A program made the position numbers and the translations under genes. DNA of 64,000 nt from Sporosarcina luteola (GTDB taxonomy: Bacteria; Bacillota; Bacilli; Bacillales_A; Planococcaceae). The stretch's first letter is position 1; each line of letters begins with the position of its first letter. A model generated the notes under the pieces. That model saw only the letters and a list, made by a program, of their open reading frames with translations. It did no database searches and was not told the origin of the DNA. Of the stretch, positions 54,390 to 62,950 are shown piece after piece. The stretch is from assembly GCF_007991495.1 (NCBI RefSeq), contig NZ_BJYL01000012.1:1-64000 (forward strand), in the 5' to 3' direction.

Positions 54390-54502
54390 GTCCAGCTTCG
54401 GGCGCCAGAAACTCGGGGTCATAAGTCGAATATGCTATGTGGCAAAGAGCGCCACTTCGCATCTTCGTCTTATGCCCGTCGTTTCTAGACAGGCGCCCTA
54501 CG
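54389..54502 (+). repeat. Family-2 intergenic hairpin repeat between modA and modB
   Basis: The element runs from GTCCAGCTTCGGGCGCC to CAGGCGCCCTACGC. It can fold into a long imperfect hairpin: GGCGCCAGAAACTCGGGG and CATAAGTCGAA oppose TTCGTCTTATGCCCGTC and GACAGGCGCC. It aligns at equal length with 20557-20669. It begins right at the modA stop. Confidence 0.88.
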
Positions 54503-54526
54503 CATTCTGAATGAGGAGGGGATAAT

Positions 54527-55222
54527 ATGACTAACGGAGACTATACTCCTTTACTTTTATCGTTGAAAGTGGCGGCCATCTCGACCTCTATTGTATTTGT
54601 AGCAGGTGTGTTTTTCGCTTATTTATTTGCAAAGAAACAGTTCTTCGGCAAAAGTATTATCGAATCTTTTTTTATGCTTCCGTTAGTCCTTCCTCCTACC
54701 GTTGTTGGTTTTGGTCTGCTTGTGTTGTTCGGGAAAAAAGGGTGGATTGGCAGTTGGCTTATTGAATGGTTTGATTTTCAAGTTGTGTTCACTTGGATTG
54801 GTGCTGTCATTGCTTCAATCGTCGTCTCTTTCCCGTTAATGTACCAAAGTGCTGTTGCTGCTTTTGAAAGCCTTGATAAAAAATTCGAAAATGTCGCTCG
54901 AACAATGGGTGCATCTGAATGGCGTGTGTTTTGGACGGTGGCTTTTCCATTAGCTTGGCCAGGGTTGCTTGCCGGATTAGTGTTATCATTCGCTAGAGGA
55001 CTGGGGGAATTTGGCGCCACACTTATGTTGGCAGGCTATATCCCGGGAAAGACTGACACCATACCGATGGCGATCTATTTTGCGGTAGAATCCGGGCAAA
55101 TGGAAAAAGCCACGTTCTGGGTCATTATTATAGTCGCATTAGGCTTCAGTACGATCATGTGGCTGAATTGGTGGAGCAAACGCAATATGAGACGATTTTC
55201 GAATGATGTGAAAAGAAGGTGA
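54527..55222 (+). CDS. modB: Molybdate ABC transporter permease ModB
   Basis: A 231-residue permease with about five to six helices. The EAA loop that contacts ModC reads ENVARTMGASEWRVFWTVAFP near residue 125, and GLGEFGATLMLAGYIPGKTDT is the ModB signature. GAGGAGG precedes ATG 54527. The stop is 4 bp before modC. Confidence 0.95.
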   Translation: MTNGDYTPLLLSLKVAAISTSIVFVAGVFFAYLFAKKQFFGKSIIESFFMLPLVLPPTVVGFGLLVLFGKKGWIGSWLIEWFDFQVVFTWIGAVIASIVVSFPLMYQSAVAAFESLDKKFENVARTMGASEWRVFWTVAFPLAWPGLLAGLVLSFARGLGEFGATLMLAGYIPGKTDTIPMAIYFAVESGQMEKATFWVIIIVALGFSTIMWLNWWSKRNMRRFSNDVKRR

Positions 55223-55226
55223 TCAC

Positions 55227-55877
55227 ATGTTAAAAGTGCATATCAACAAGCAATTATTTCATTACGATTTGGAAGTAGACTTTACAGCCACAAGTGAAAT
55301 TATCGTTCTGTTTGGTCCATCCGGTTCTGGAAAGACGACAATATTAAATAGTATTGCAGGATTGTGTCAGCCTGATTCCGGAGAAATCTCATTGAATGAT
55401 CAACTATTTTATGGTGATAAGAACGGCTCGCTACCAACACGGGAACGGAATATCGGTTACCTCTTCCAAGACTATGCACTTTTTCCGCATATGACGGTAG
55501 AAAAGAATATCCGTTATGGGGTTAAAAAGAAGGGGACCGAACTCAATCTTATTTTGGAAAAGCTACTGGATGTTCTTGGGATCCGACACTTATTGTCTAA
55601 GTATCCCCATCAGGTTTCTGGCGGAGAAAAGCAACGGGTGGCACTTGCTCGGGCGTTGGCGACGGAACCTTCCATTTTACTTCTAGATGAGCCCTTATCT
55701 GCACTTGATAGCGAAACAAGGACCGAGTGTCAAAATGAACTGATACGGCTCCATGAGTTATGGAAAATTCCATTTATCATTGTTACACATGATATGGATG
55801 AAGCCAAAAAGCTGGGAGACCGCATTTTATTCCTTGAAAAGGGAACTATTATAAAAACGACTGCCTGTAACCGCTGA
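55227..55877 (+). CDS. modC: Molybdate ABC transporter ATPase ModC (short form)
   Basis: A 216-residue ATPase. Walker A is GPSGSGKTT near residue 31, the Q loop is YLFQDYALFPHMTVEKN, the signature VSGGEKQRVALARAL is near 133, and Walker B is ILLLDEPLSALD. It lacks the C-terminal Mop/TOBE domain of about 130 residues found in E. coli ModC, so molybdate trans-inhibition through ModC is not expected. Its stop codon lies in the loop of the terminator hairpin shared with the converging mocA-like gene. Confidence 0.93.
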   Translation: MLKVHINKQLFHYDLEVDFTATSEIIVLFGPSGSGKTTILNSIAGLCQPDSGEISLNDQLFYGDKNGSLPTRERNIGYLFQDYALFPHMTVEKNIRYGVKKKGTELNLILEKLLDVLGIRHLLSKYPHQVSGGEKQRVALARALATEPSILLLDEPLSALDSETRTECQNELIRLHELWKIPFIIVTHDMDEAKKLGDRILFLEKGTIIKTTACNR

Positions 55878-55909
55878 AAATTTCGGTTGAGGCAGTCGTT
55901 TTATTTTTC
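55854..55909. terminator. Bidirectional terminator shared by modC and the pucB/mocA-like gene
   Basis: AAAACGACTGCCT (55854-55866) pairs with AGGCAGTCGTTTT (55890-55902), with an inner AACCG/CGGTT helix and a T tract. The modC stop (55875-55877) is in the loop and the mocA-like stop (55901-55903) is at the stem base. Confidence 0.85.
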
Positions 55910-56521
55910 TCCATCGAGCTGTTCAGTTAGTAATAAGTTGTAGTCATCAGGCGTATCTACATCGAATAAAAGTCTGTGATCCATGCAAGGCAATCGCTTA
56001 CCTTGAGTGAATAAGGTTCCATGCAGAAGTTCTCTTGCGCCTTTATCCCCTCTAATGTTCAAAAGGATTGGAAAAACTTCCGAGGACAATAAAATTGGCG
56101 GTTTCATTGTCCCTTCATAAGTTGTTGCTACGTACTTACTTGTAGGATGGCTGTTCCAACACTTCAACATTTCATCGATCATGGCAGCAGTAATAAACGG
56201 TTGGTCCGCTAAGAGGACAACTGCAGCTGAGGCGCCAAAGTTTTTAGCATGACTAATTCCGCATCGCAGTGACACCGATTGCCCGTCTTCAGCATTTGGA
56301 CAAGGTAAAACTGTGCATTTTTCATGGTTTCTTAAACGATCGGGCATCCATAATAATTCATCACCTTCCTTTGCAACAATGTAGATTTGCTTTAGTGTCG
56401 ATTGAACCGCCGTATCAAGTGCCAAGCTTCCCAATGCCATCTTGCCGATCGGCAAAGCCAATTTATCGTTCCCCATCCTGCGGCTGTTACCGGCTGCTAA
56501 ATAGATGCCAACGACGGACAT
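55901..56521 (-). CDS. pucB: Molybdenum cofactor nucleotidyltransferase-like protein (PucB/MocA type)
   Basis: A 206-residue NTP-transferase of the MobA/MocA type. The N-terminal LAAGNSRRMGNDKLALP is the nucleotide-binding loop; PNAEDGQSVSLRCG and VLLADQPFITAAMID are conserved. MocA makes molybdopterin cytosine dinucleotide for xanthine-dehydrogenase-family enzymes. In B. subtilis PucB fills this role. It overlaps the xdhC-like gene by 25 bp and is transcribed with it. Confidence 0.87.
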   Translation of the reverse strand: MSVVGIYLAAGNSRRMGNDKLALPIGKMALGSLALDTAVQSTLKQIYIVAKEGDELLWMPDRLRNHEKCTVLPCPNAEDGQSVSLRCGISHAKNFGASAAVVLLADQPFITAAMIDEMLKCWNSHPTSKYVATTYEGTMKPPILLSSEVFPILLNIRGDKGARELLHGTLFTQGKRLPCMDHRLLFDVDTPDDYNLLLTEQLDGEK

Positions 56522-57510
56522 ATAGCCATTCCTCTTCGAATAGAAATCATTTCGGCGATGATGCTAACTGCAATTTCTTCAGGTCCTTCTGCACCAATGG
56601 AAAGACCGATTGGAGAATTAAGCCATGCTGGAATCGAATTGCCGACTAACCGCATAGTCCTTTTTTTCGATCCTAATAAACCTGTATATAATAGTTGTGT
56701 GTCTTGCAGTCTACGTACGATTTGCTCATCCACTTGGAAATCATGTGTCATGATGACGACTGAATCGAGTGGACGGAAATTAATTTGTCTCAGTAACTTG
56801 TCTATAGGGCCTATTTTAAACGAAGTCGCCGTTGGGAAATTCACTTTCGTACAAAGTGCTTCTCTCCAATCACATATATGAACAGCATAACCGACTGTCG
56901 AAGCGAGCTGCGCAAATGGTCTAGCATCTGCACCTGCCCCAAATAGATATAAAGAGGGTTCTGGCCAAATCCATTGATGGTAGAAAAGCTCGTCTTCCAT
57001 GAATTTTTGCTCTGCAACTTGCTGATAGGGCTGCAGGCTTTCATGCACCCGTTCAATCTGTAATGGACCAACCTTGTGACTTGCAGAACTGAACTGGTAC
57101 TTATATTCATCCTCCAATGATTGAATGAATTTTACGGGCCTTTTCTGTTGAAGTTCATTATAAAGAAAATGCAGGCATTCTTTGAATTCATCATCCACAT
57201 CCCTTAGCAATACCGTGACAACGCCGTTGCAGCCTGCACCGCGCCCCCATCCTAAATCATCTTCAGCACTTAAATCGAATTTACATTGTTTCACTTCACC
57301 CGAATGATACAGTTCCTTTGCCCGAATTTGAAGGTCACTTTCAAGACATCCACCGCTCAGTATGCCTATTGTTGATCCGTCTTCGAGAAAACACATCCAA
57401 GCCCCTTCTTTCCGGTAGGCAGTCCCTTCTACGTGGATGACTTGCGCAAGGACAGCTGCTTGTTCAGTTTTGGTAATCGTTTCAATCAGTTGTGGAATAA
57501 ACCCCATCAA
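56497..57510 (-). CDS. pucA: XdhC/CoxI family Mo-enzyme maturation protein (PucA)
   Basis: A 337-residue protein. The N-terminal XdhC domain (VIHVEGTAYRKEGAWMCF, then SGGCLESDLQIRAKELY) and a C-terminal Rossmann domain (LYLFGAGADARPFAQLAS, then GLLGSKKRTMRLV, ending GLSIGAEGPEEIAVSIIAEM) match XdhC/CoxI. XdhC carries and sulfurates the Mo cofactor for insertion in xanthine dehydrogenase. It is divergent from pucDCE, whose product is its client. Confidence 0.9.
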   Translation of the reverse strand: MMGFIPQLIETITKTEQAAVLAQVIHVEGTAYRKEGAWMCFLEDGSTIGILSGGCLESDLQIRAKELYHSGEVKQCKFDLSAEDDLGWGRGAGCNGVVTVLLRDVDDEFKECLHFLYNELQQKRPVKFIQSLEDEYKYQFSSASHKVGPLQIERVHESLQPYQQVAEQKFMEDELFYHQWIWPEPSLYLFGAGADARPFAQLASTVGYAVHICDWREALCTKVNFPTATSFKIGPIDKLLRQINFRPLDSVVIMTHDFQVDEQIVRRLQDTQLLYTGLLGSKKRTMRLVGNSIPAWLNSPIGLSIGAEGPEEIAVSIIAEMISIRRGMAICPSLASI

Positions 57511-57659
57511 GCTTCACCTCTGCAATTCATTAATTACGGACAGTTTCAACATGTTGCATCCGGTTTATTCGAAACCTTTATTATAAATGCCGTCTATCTT
57601 GGCTAACATATTTACTAGTTGAGATTGAATTGTTTTCGATCGAAAGGGAGGAATAAGTC

Positions 57660-60017
57660 TTGCAGAATGGATTTCATAAAACTGTTGGTACTGCAGAACA
57701 ACGGATTGACGCTATTGAGAAATCTACGGGCAATGTGAAATATCTCGGGGATAAATTAACGAAAGGGATGTTGCATGCTAAAGTGGCGACGAGTACGGAA
57801 GCCCATGCAATCATCAAATCTATTAATACAATGGAGGCGTGGAAAGTGCCCGGTGTACATGCCATTGTCACTGGGGATATGTTTCCGTTTCCAATCGGTC
57901 CGATACTTGCTGACCGGCCGCCGCTCGCGTTTAAAAAAGTGCGGTATTACGGGGAGCCGGTAGCGATCATTGTAGCGGAGCATCCTTATCAGGCAAAGCA
58001 GGCGGCAAGAAAAATCATCGTCGATTATGAACCGCTTCCCATTGTTAATTCGGTAGAGCAAGCTTTTCAGAAAGACGCGCCGTTAATACATGAACAATCA
58101 GGACAATATACAAAAATCATTGATAATGTCTATCCGGTTCCCGGTACAAACATTGCGAGCCACATTAAAATTAGAAAAGGGGATTTTGGACAAGCGTGGG
58201 CTGCCTGTACGGATACATTCACCGCTACATATTCATTCAATCTATCGGATCACGCAGCAATGGAGACGAGATCAGCAACGGTTGAAATAAACCCCGATGG
58301 CCGGGTCATTGTCCATTCAACGAGCCAATCTCCGTATACGATTAAAAAGATTTTCAATCAATTTTTCAATCTGGAAGTCGGGAAAGTCATTGTTCATATC
58401 CCCATGTTAGGAGGCGCGTTTGGCGGAAAAGGTGCCGTTCAACTGGAACCTCTCGCCTATTTGGCATCCAATGCGGTTGGTGGGAAACTTGTAAAATTGC
58501 ATTTTGAACGAGAGGAAGACATGATGACAGCGCCTTGTCATATCGGCTTCAACGCAACCGTTAAATTAGGTGTAAATCAAGAAGGAAAACTAATGGCTGG
58601 CCAATATACGTTTCTTATTGAAGCGGGAGCTTACTCGGATCAGGCCGCTGGTATCACTCGTGCCGCTGCACTAGACTGTACGGGGCCTTACCATATCCCG
58701 AATGTCTGGTGTGATTCCTATTGCATGTACACAAATCATCCTTACGCCACTTCATTCAGGGGGTATGGGCATCCAGAGCTTACATTTGCGATCGAACGGA
58801 CGATGGATCAATTTGCGAATAAATTGAAGATGGATCCAATCGAATTCCGTTTATTAAATGCCATAAAACCTGGGCATACGACTCCTACGCAATCAGTGCT
58901 AACTGTAAACAATATTGGAGATGCGGCGAAATGCATAACGCGGGCAAAAGAGTTGATCGAATGGACCAGTGATCCGGTATCAACAACAAAAGATGGCCTG
59001 ATTCGGGCAAAAGGAGTAGCACTGTTCTGGAAGACGTCGACTACATCAACGAATGCACAAGCTGGAGCGATTCTGCTATTTGAGCCGGACGGTTCAGTAA
59101 AATTGAGTTGTGCCGCCGTGGAACTCGGACAAGGGACAAAAACGATACTGGCGCAAATTGCCGCTGAACGCTTAAAAATGGATGTCTCTGAAATACATGT
59201 GACGATGGAAGTGAACACGCAATATACGCCGCATCAATGGCGTACTGTTGCCAGTAGCACAACTTTTTTAGCTGGAAATGCTGTATTGGCTGCGGCAGAT
59301 GATGCGATCAGGCAGTTGAAAAAAATTGGTGCGGTCGCTTTACAATGTTCCGAGGAGGATTTGGAAGTAGGAAATAGCAGAGTGTATATAAAATCTGATC
59401 CAATGAAAGGCATCGCTATAAAAACAATTGCGCTCGGCTACAAATTCCCTGACGGACATACGGTAGGTGGGCAGGTCATCGGAACCGGCGTCAAGATGCA
59501 ACGCCAATTGACGACCATGGATAAGGAAACGGGTTTCGGAGATCCGGGTCCTTGGTGGTCTGTCGGTGCGCAGGGAGTGGAAATCGAATGGGATGAACGC
59601 AATTTCACATATAAAATCATCAAGGCGGTAACGGTGATGGATGGTGGGACGATCATTAACCCGATGACCGCAACACAGCAGATGCGCGGAGGAATTTTTC
59701 TAGGTTTAAGCATAGCTAGCGGCGAATCATTCGAATTCAATGAGCAAGGGGTTATTCAAAATCCGGATTTACGAACATATCAGATGATGCGTATGGGAGA
59801 TCAGCCGAGTGAATACATTGTGGAATTTATAGAAACACCTAGTGAAGATGGTCCCTTCGGAGCGAGAGGAATAGGTGAATACGGAGTGATTGGTGCGGCG
59901 GCGGCATTAGCCAACAGTCTATCTTCGGCAACAAATGTAGAAATGAATAAGCTGCCACTGACTCCGGAAATGATTTGGCGGATGAAAGGAGAAGCCTATG
60001 ATTCCGTTCAATTTTGA
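57660..60017 (+). CDS. pucD: Xanthine-dehydrogenase-family molybdopterin-binding subunit (PucD)
   Basis: A 785-residue large subunit. The a/b hammerhead domain is at about 15-125, then the Mo-binding region with MLGGAFGGKGAVQLEP near residue 255, ATSFRGYGHPELTFAIER near 365, and the catalytic Glu motif GPFGARGIGEYG near 745. It hydroxylates purines (xanthine/hypoxanthine) if it is a true xanthine dehydrogenase; a related substrate cannot be excluded. TTG 57660 follows GGGAGG by 8 bases. It overlaps the FAD subunit by 20 bp. Confidence 0.9.
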   Translation: MQNGFHKTVGTAEQRIDAIEKSTGNVKYLGDKLTKGMLHAKVATSTEAHAIIKSINTMEAWKVPGVHAIVTGDMFPFPIGPILADRPPLAFKKVRYYGEPVAIIVAEHPYQAKQAARKIIVDYEPLPIVNSVEQAFQKDAPLIHEQSGQYTKIIDNVYPVPGTNIASHIKIRKGDFGQAWAACTDTFTATYSFNLSDHAAMETRSATVEINPDGRVIVHSTSQSPYTIKKIFNQFFNLEVGKVIVHIPMLGGAFGGKGAVQLEPLAYLASNAVGGKLVKLHFEREEDMMTAPCHIGFNATVKLGVNQEGKLMAGQYTFLIEAGAYSDQAAGITRAAALDCTGPYHIPNVWCDSYCMYTNHPYATSFRGYGHPELTFAIERTMDQFANKLKMDPIEFRLLNAIKPGHTTPTQSVLTVNNIGDAAKCITRAKELIEWTSDPVSTTKDGLIRAKGVALFWKTSTTSTNAQAGAILLFEPDGSVKLSCAAVELGQGTKTILAQIAAERLKMDVSEIHVTMEVNTQYTPHQWRTVASSTTFLAGNAVLAAADDAIRQLKKIGAVALQCSEEDLEVGNSRVYIKSDPMKGIAIKTIALGYKFPDGHTVGGQVIGTGVKMQRQLTTMDKETGFGDPGPWWSVGAQGVEIEWDERNFTYKIIKAVTVMDGGTIINPMTATQQMRGGIFLGLSIASGESFEFNEQGVIQNPDLRTYQMMRMGDQPSEYIVEFIETPSEDGPFGARGIGEYGVIGAAAALANSLSSATNVEMNKLPLTPEMIWRMKGEAYDSVQF

Positions 60018-60828
60018 TTATTTCAAGCCGGATTCCACGGAAGAGGCGATTAAAACGTATACAAGTGAATGGAAATTAGGAAAAAAAGTCGTCTATTTCA
60101 CTGGCGGCACGGAAGTGATTACCTTTTCCCGTGGCGGCAAAATGACTGCTGACGCGGTCATTGATTTGAAAGGAATTCCTGATTGCACTGTGTTGGAAAT
60201 GGTTGGAGAAAAACTCATCATCGGAGCCGCCATTACATTAAATCAATTGATTGAATCGGATGTCTTTCCTTTATTAAGCGAAACGGCCCGCCGCATTGCG
60301 GATCATACTTCTCGGAACAAAATAACAATTGGAGGCAATTTGATGAGTAAGCTCAACTATAAGGAGTGTATATTGCCCCTTTTAGTAGCTGAAGCTGTCG
60401 TTGTCATAGTGGGTCCTAAAGGAATGGAAGAGTTACCGGCAGAAAAACTTGCGTCGGGCATATTGGAAGAAGGAACATTTCTCACTCAAATAAAAGTGCC
60501 GGTTTCGAATCTCAATTTGCCATACACAAGTTTAAAACGAACACGTACTACAAAAGTCGGTTATCCGATCGTGAGCTTGGCGGCATTGATAAAAGAGGAC
60601 CGAATACGGGTGGCATTCAGCGGTCTCGATGAGTATCCATTTCGATCAGCGGTCGTGGAGGCTACTTTGAATGACCGTACATTGAGTGACGAGCAAAGAA
60701 TCAGTAAGGCAATCGCTAAATTACCCACATCGATATCCGATGATTTTTTGGCATCGAAAGGCTTTCGCAAGTTTACACTTGGCATATTATTAACAGAAAT
60801 GAACACAGTATTGGAGGGGCAGCCATGA
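59998..60828 (+). CDS. pucC: Xanthine-dehydrogenase-family FAD-binding subunit (PucC)
   Basis: A 276-residue FAD subunit (CoxM/PucC type). FNFDYFKPDSTEEAIKTY starts the FAD fold; YFTGGTEVITF contacts FAD; SRNKITIGGNLMSK is the second signature. The C-terminal CO-dehydrogenase-flavoprotein domain follows. It passes electrons from the Fe-S subunit to NAD+. It is translationally coupled on both sides (20-bp and 4-bp overlaps). Confidence 0.9.
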   Translation: MIPFNFDYFKPDSTEEAIKTYTSEWKLGKKVVYFTGGTEVITFSRGGKMTADAVIDLKGIPDCTVLEMVGEKLIIGAAITLNQLIESDVFPLLSETARRIADHTSRNKITIGGNLMSKLNYKECILPLLVAEAVVVIVGPKGMEELPAEKLASGILEEGTFLTQIKVPVSNLNLPYTSLKRTRTTKVGYPIVSLAALIKEDRIRVAFSGLDEYPFRSAVVEATLNDRTLSDEQRISKAIAKLPTSISDDFLASKGFRKFTLGILLTEMNTVLEGQP

Positions 60829-61310
60829 TTATGTCGAACACTAGCAAATATACTGTAATACCGTTGCTTGTAAATGGTCAGTCACATGATGTAATGGTGC
60901 GGTCTGCAGATACATTACTACACACATTACGTGAACAAATAGGGCTGACCGGAGCTAAACATGCTTGTGGCAACGGTGATTGCGGCGCTTGTACGGTGTT
61001 GGTCGACGGCAAGCCGATGCACTCCTGCCTAATGCTTGCAGTAGAGGCCGTATCTGAGGAGATTACGACAATTGAAGGATTGAAACATTCAGAGATGCGA
61101 CAAGCCTTTGTAGAACAATGGGCGATCCAATGCGGTTACTGTACCCCTGGGTTTATTTTAAATTGCCATGCACTTGTTAAAGAGCATCCCGATGCTGATG
61201 ATGAGAAGATTGAGGAATGGTTGCAGTCCAATCTTTGCAGATGCACTGGCTACTATGAGATAAAACAAGCCGTCAAATTCGTTTTGGAAATGAATAAGAA
61301 AAACGGTTAA
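60825..61310 (+). CDS. pucE: Xanthine-dehydrogenase-family [2Fe-2S] subunit (PucE)
   Basis: A 161-residue iron-sulfur subunit with two clusters. The plant-type ferredoxin motif is KHACGNGDCGACTVLVDG plus a Cys in HSCLM; the second-cluster cysteines are IQCGYCTPGF and LCRCTGYYE. It moves electrons from the Mo centre to FAD. ATG 60825 overlaps the pucC stop; a second ATG is two codons on. It ends the pucDCE operon at a bidirectional terminator. Confidence 0.93.
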   Translation: MIMSNTSKYTVIPLLVNGQSHDVMVRSADTLLHTLREQIGLTGAKHACGNGDCGACTVLVDGKPMHSCLMLAVEAVSEEITTIEGLKHSEMRQAFVEQWAIQCGYCTPGFILNCHALVKEHPDADDEKIEEWLQSNLCRCTGYYEIKQAVKFVLEMNKKNG

Positions 61311-61315
61311 ATGAT

Positions 61316-61360
61316 AAAAGTGAACCCTCAACATATGCCGAGGGTTCACTTTTATTTTTT
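61316..61360. terminator. Bidirectional terminator between pucE and the Gln-rich gene
   Basis: A perfect 14-bp stem AAAAGTGAACCCTC (61316-61329) / GAGGGTTCACTTTT (61340-61353), followed by TATTTTTT. Confidence 0.9.
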
Positions 61361-61678
61361 AAAGCTCTGATTGCCCATATTCAACGTTTCAATGAGTTGC
61401 AGGGTTTGTGCGGCCTGGTCGATCTGTTTGCGTACTTGTTCAAGCTGTTGCTGAACGGTCGTAGGTGATTGAGTGACAGCTTGCGCTTGTGTTTGATTTA
61501 ACAGCTGGGAAGCTTGTTGAAGTTGTTGTTGCGCTTGTTTCACTGCTTGCGCATCAAATAAGGTATTCATCTGCTGAATCGTTTGTGATGCACTTTGAAG
61601 TTTCTTGAGAATTTGTTTTTTCTCTCGCTGGAATTGTTCGTCTAGCGCCTCTTGTGCAGTTTTTTGTACCAAGTTCAA
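61352..61678 (-). CDS. Gln-rich coiled-coil protein, 108 aa
   Basis: A 108-residue protein in which about a quarter of residues are Gln and Leu/Ala heptads run throughout (AVKQAQQQLQQASQLLNQTQ, VQQQLEQVRKQIDQAAQTL). It is almost certainly an extended helix or coiled coil. No family was recognised. It starts at TTG 61678, or TTG 61672, which has better spacing to AAAGGGG. The stop overlaps the shared terminator stem. It is not obviously part of the Mo module. Confidence 0.7.
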   Translation of the reverse strand: MNLVQKTAQEALDEQFQREKKQILKKLQSASQTIQQMNTLFDAQAVKQAQQQLQQASQLLNQTQAQAVTQSPTTVQQQLEQVRKQIDQAAQTLQLIETLNMGNQSFKK

Positions 61679-61800
61679 TTTCCCCTTTCAAATTAGATGC
61701 TTTCACTAGTATGTGTTGTAGAATCTTTTATTAATCAGATGATTCATTCATAATCCTTGTATGCAATGATATAATTAGGGAAATAAAAAGGGAATGGGGA

Positions 61801-62520
61801 ATGGAATTGGGGAGTAGTTCCAACTCTTTTGAGATGTTTTCCGTAATTCATTTAGCAACAATTCTCGTGCTGCTATGTCTAATTCTCCTCTTGTTTTTGG
61901 GACGGAGGTACATATGCTCACAAACTGATCGGTTAAAATTTTGGGAGCGTTTTGCAGCGATCTCTTTATTCGCAATGGAGATTTCCTATCATCTATGGAT
62001 GAGTAGGACGGGCAGATGGGGAGCGGAAGACTCTTTGCCTCTAGAACTGTGCAGTATTTCGCTGCTAGCTGCAATCATTTTACTTTGGACTGGAGATCGG
62101 CGGTTAGTGGACTTTGTTGTTTTTGCAGGAATCGGAGGCGCCATCCAAGCAGTTATTACGCCTGTCCTTGATATGAATTTTCCACATTTCCGCTTTTTCC
62201 ACTTTTTCTACACACATGCCGGGATTATTTTGACCGGTCTCTATTTCGTATGGGTGAAGAACTACAGGCCGACCTTTAGGGGAGTTCTAAAAACGATGAT
62301 TGCGGTTAATGCTTTACTGCCGATTATTATGGCGGCCAATTGGTTGTTTGATGGGAATTATATGTTTTTGCGCATGAAACCTCAAAATGGCAGTTTACTT
62401 GACTTCCTCGGACCCTATCCATGGTACATCCTGTCACTGGAAGCGGTAGCCTTTATCATGTTCAGCTTGATATGGCTTTTGCTAAGGAAGCGTTCATCCC
62501 GTAAAAAGATCGTCTCATAA
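61801..62520 (+). CDS. TIGR02206/YwaF family membrane protein
   Basis: A 239-residue integral membrane protein with six to seven helices. ISYHLWMSRTGRWGAEDSLP, then LELCSISLLAAI, then FPHFRFFHFFYTHAGIIL with its His/Phe-rich signature, match the YwaF-like TIGR02206 family. The function is unknown. AAAGGG lies before ATG 61801, and a TATAAT box lies about 33 bp upstream. Confidence 0.87.
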   Translation: MELGSSSNSFEMFSVIHLATILVLLCLILLLFLGRRYICSQTDRLKFWERFAAISLFAMEISYHLWMSRTGRWGAEDSLPLELCSISLLAAIILLWTGDRRLVDFVVFAGIGGAIQAVITPVLDMNFPHFRFFHFFYTHAGIILTGLYFVWVKNYRPTFRGVLKTMIAVNALLPIIMAANWLFDGNYMFLRMKPQNGSLLDFLGPYPWYILSLEAVAFIMFSLIWLLLRKRSSRKKIVS

Positions 62521-62599
62521 AGCGTTTTACACATGGACAATGATTCTATCCGGATGGTATGATTTAGGAACTGAACATACTCAAAATAGGAGGGTATTT

Positions 62600-62776
62600 A
62601 TGACAACTGAAAAGAAGAAAATCAGTTTGAAGGATGCTGTTAAACAACAGCTGGAAGCGAAGAAAAATAAAACGACAGCCGGCAAATCGGTTGGAAACTC
62701 CATTCAACAAACGCCAAAAATGAAAAGCCAGCAAACGAAAAAAGTGAGCCAATCCCGGAGAAAAATGGGCGTCTAA
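62600..62776 (+). CDS. Small basic Lys/Gln-rich protein, 58 aa
   Basis: A 58-residue, strongly basic protein (SLKDAVKQQLEAKKNKTTAG, then MKSQQTKKVSQSRRKMGV). TAGGAGGG lies 6 bases before ATG 62600. Composition suggests nucleic-acid or acidic-surface binding, but no family was recognised. It has its own terminator. Confidence 0.7.
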   Translation: MTTEKKKISLKDAVKQQLEAKKNKTTAGKSVGNSIQQTPKMKSQQTKKVSQSRRKMGV

Positions 62777-62781
62777 CCTTT

Positions 62782-62816
62782 CACCTATCCCCTGCATAAG
62801 CGGATAGGTGTTTTTT
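62782..62816 (+). terminator. Intrinsic terminator of the 58-aa gene
   Basis: CACCTATCC (62782-62790) pairs with GGATAGGTG (62802-62810), followed by six Ts. Confidence 0.9.
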
Positions 62817-62875
62817 CGTTTTCAAGGCATCTCATGATAATATAAGGATAGCTGCCAAGTAGGCAAGCCTGAATG

Positions 62876-62904
62876 CTGAAAATTGGCGGCTTGTGCCCTA
62901 TAAT
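62876..62904 (+). promoter_or_regulatory. Promoter of the mevalonate gene set, overlapped by an inverted repeat
   Basis: CTGAAA (62876-62881), a 17-bp spacer and TATAAT (62899-62904). An inverted repeat AGCTGCCAA / TTGGCGGCT (about 62850-62892) overlaps the spacer and could be an operator. Confidence 0.65.
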
Positions 62905-62950
62905 GGATTGTAAACAGCTACGAATTTGATGATAGAAGTGAGGAACATCC

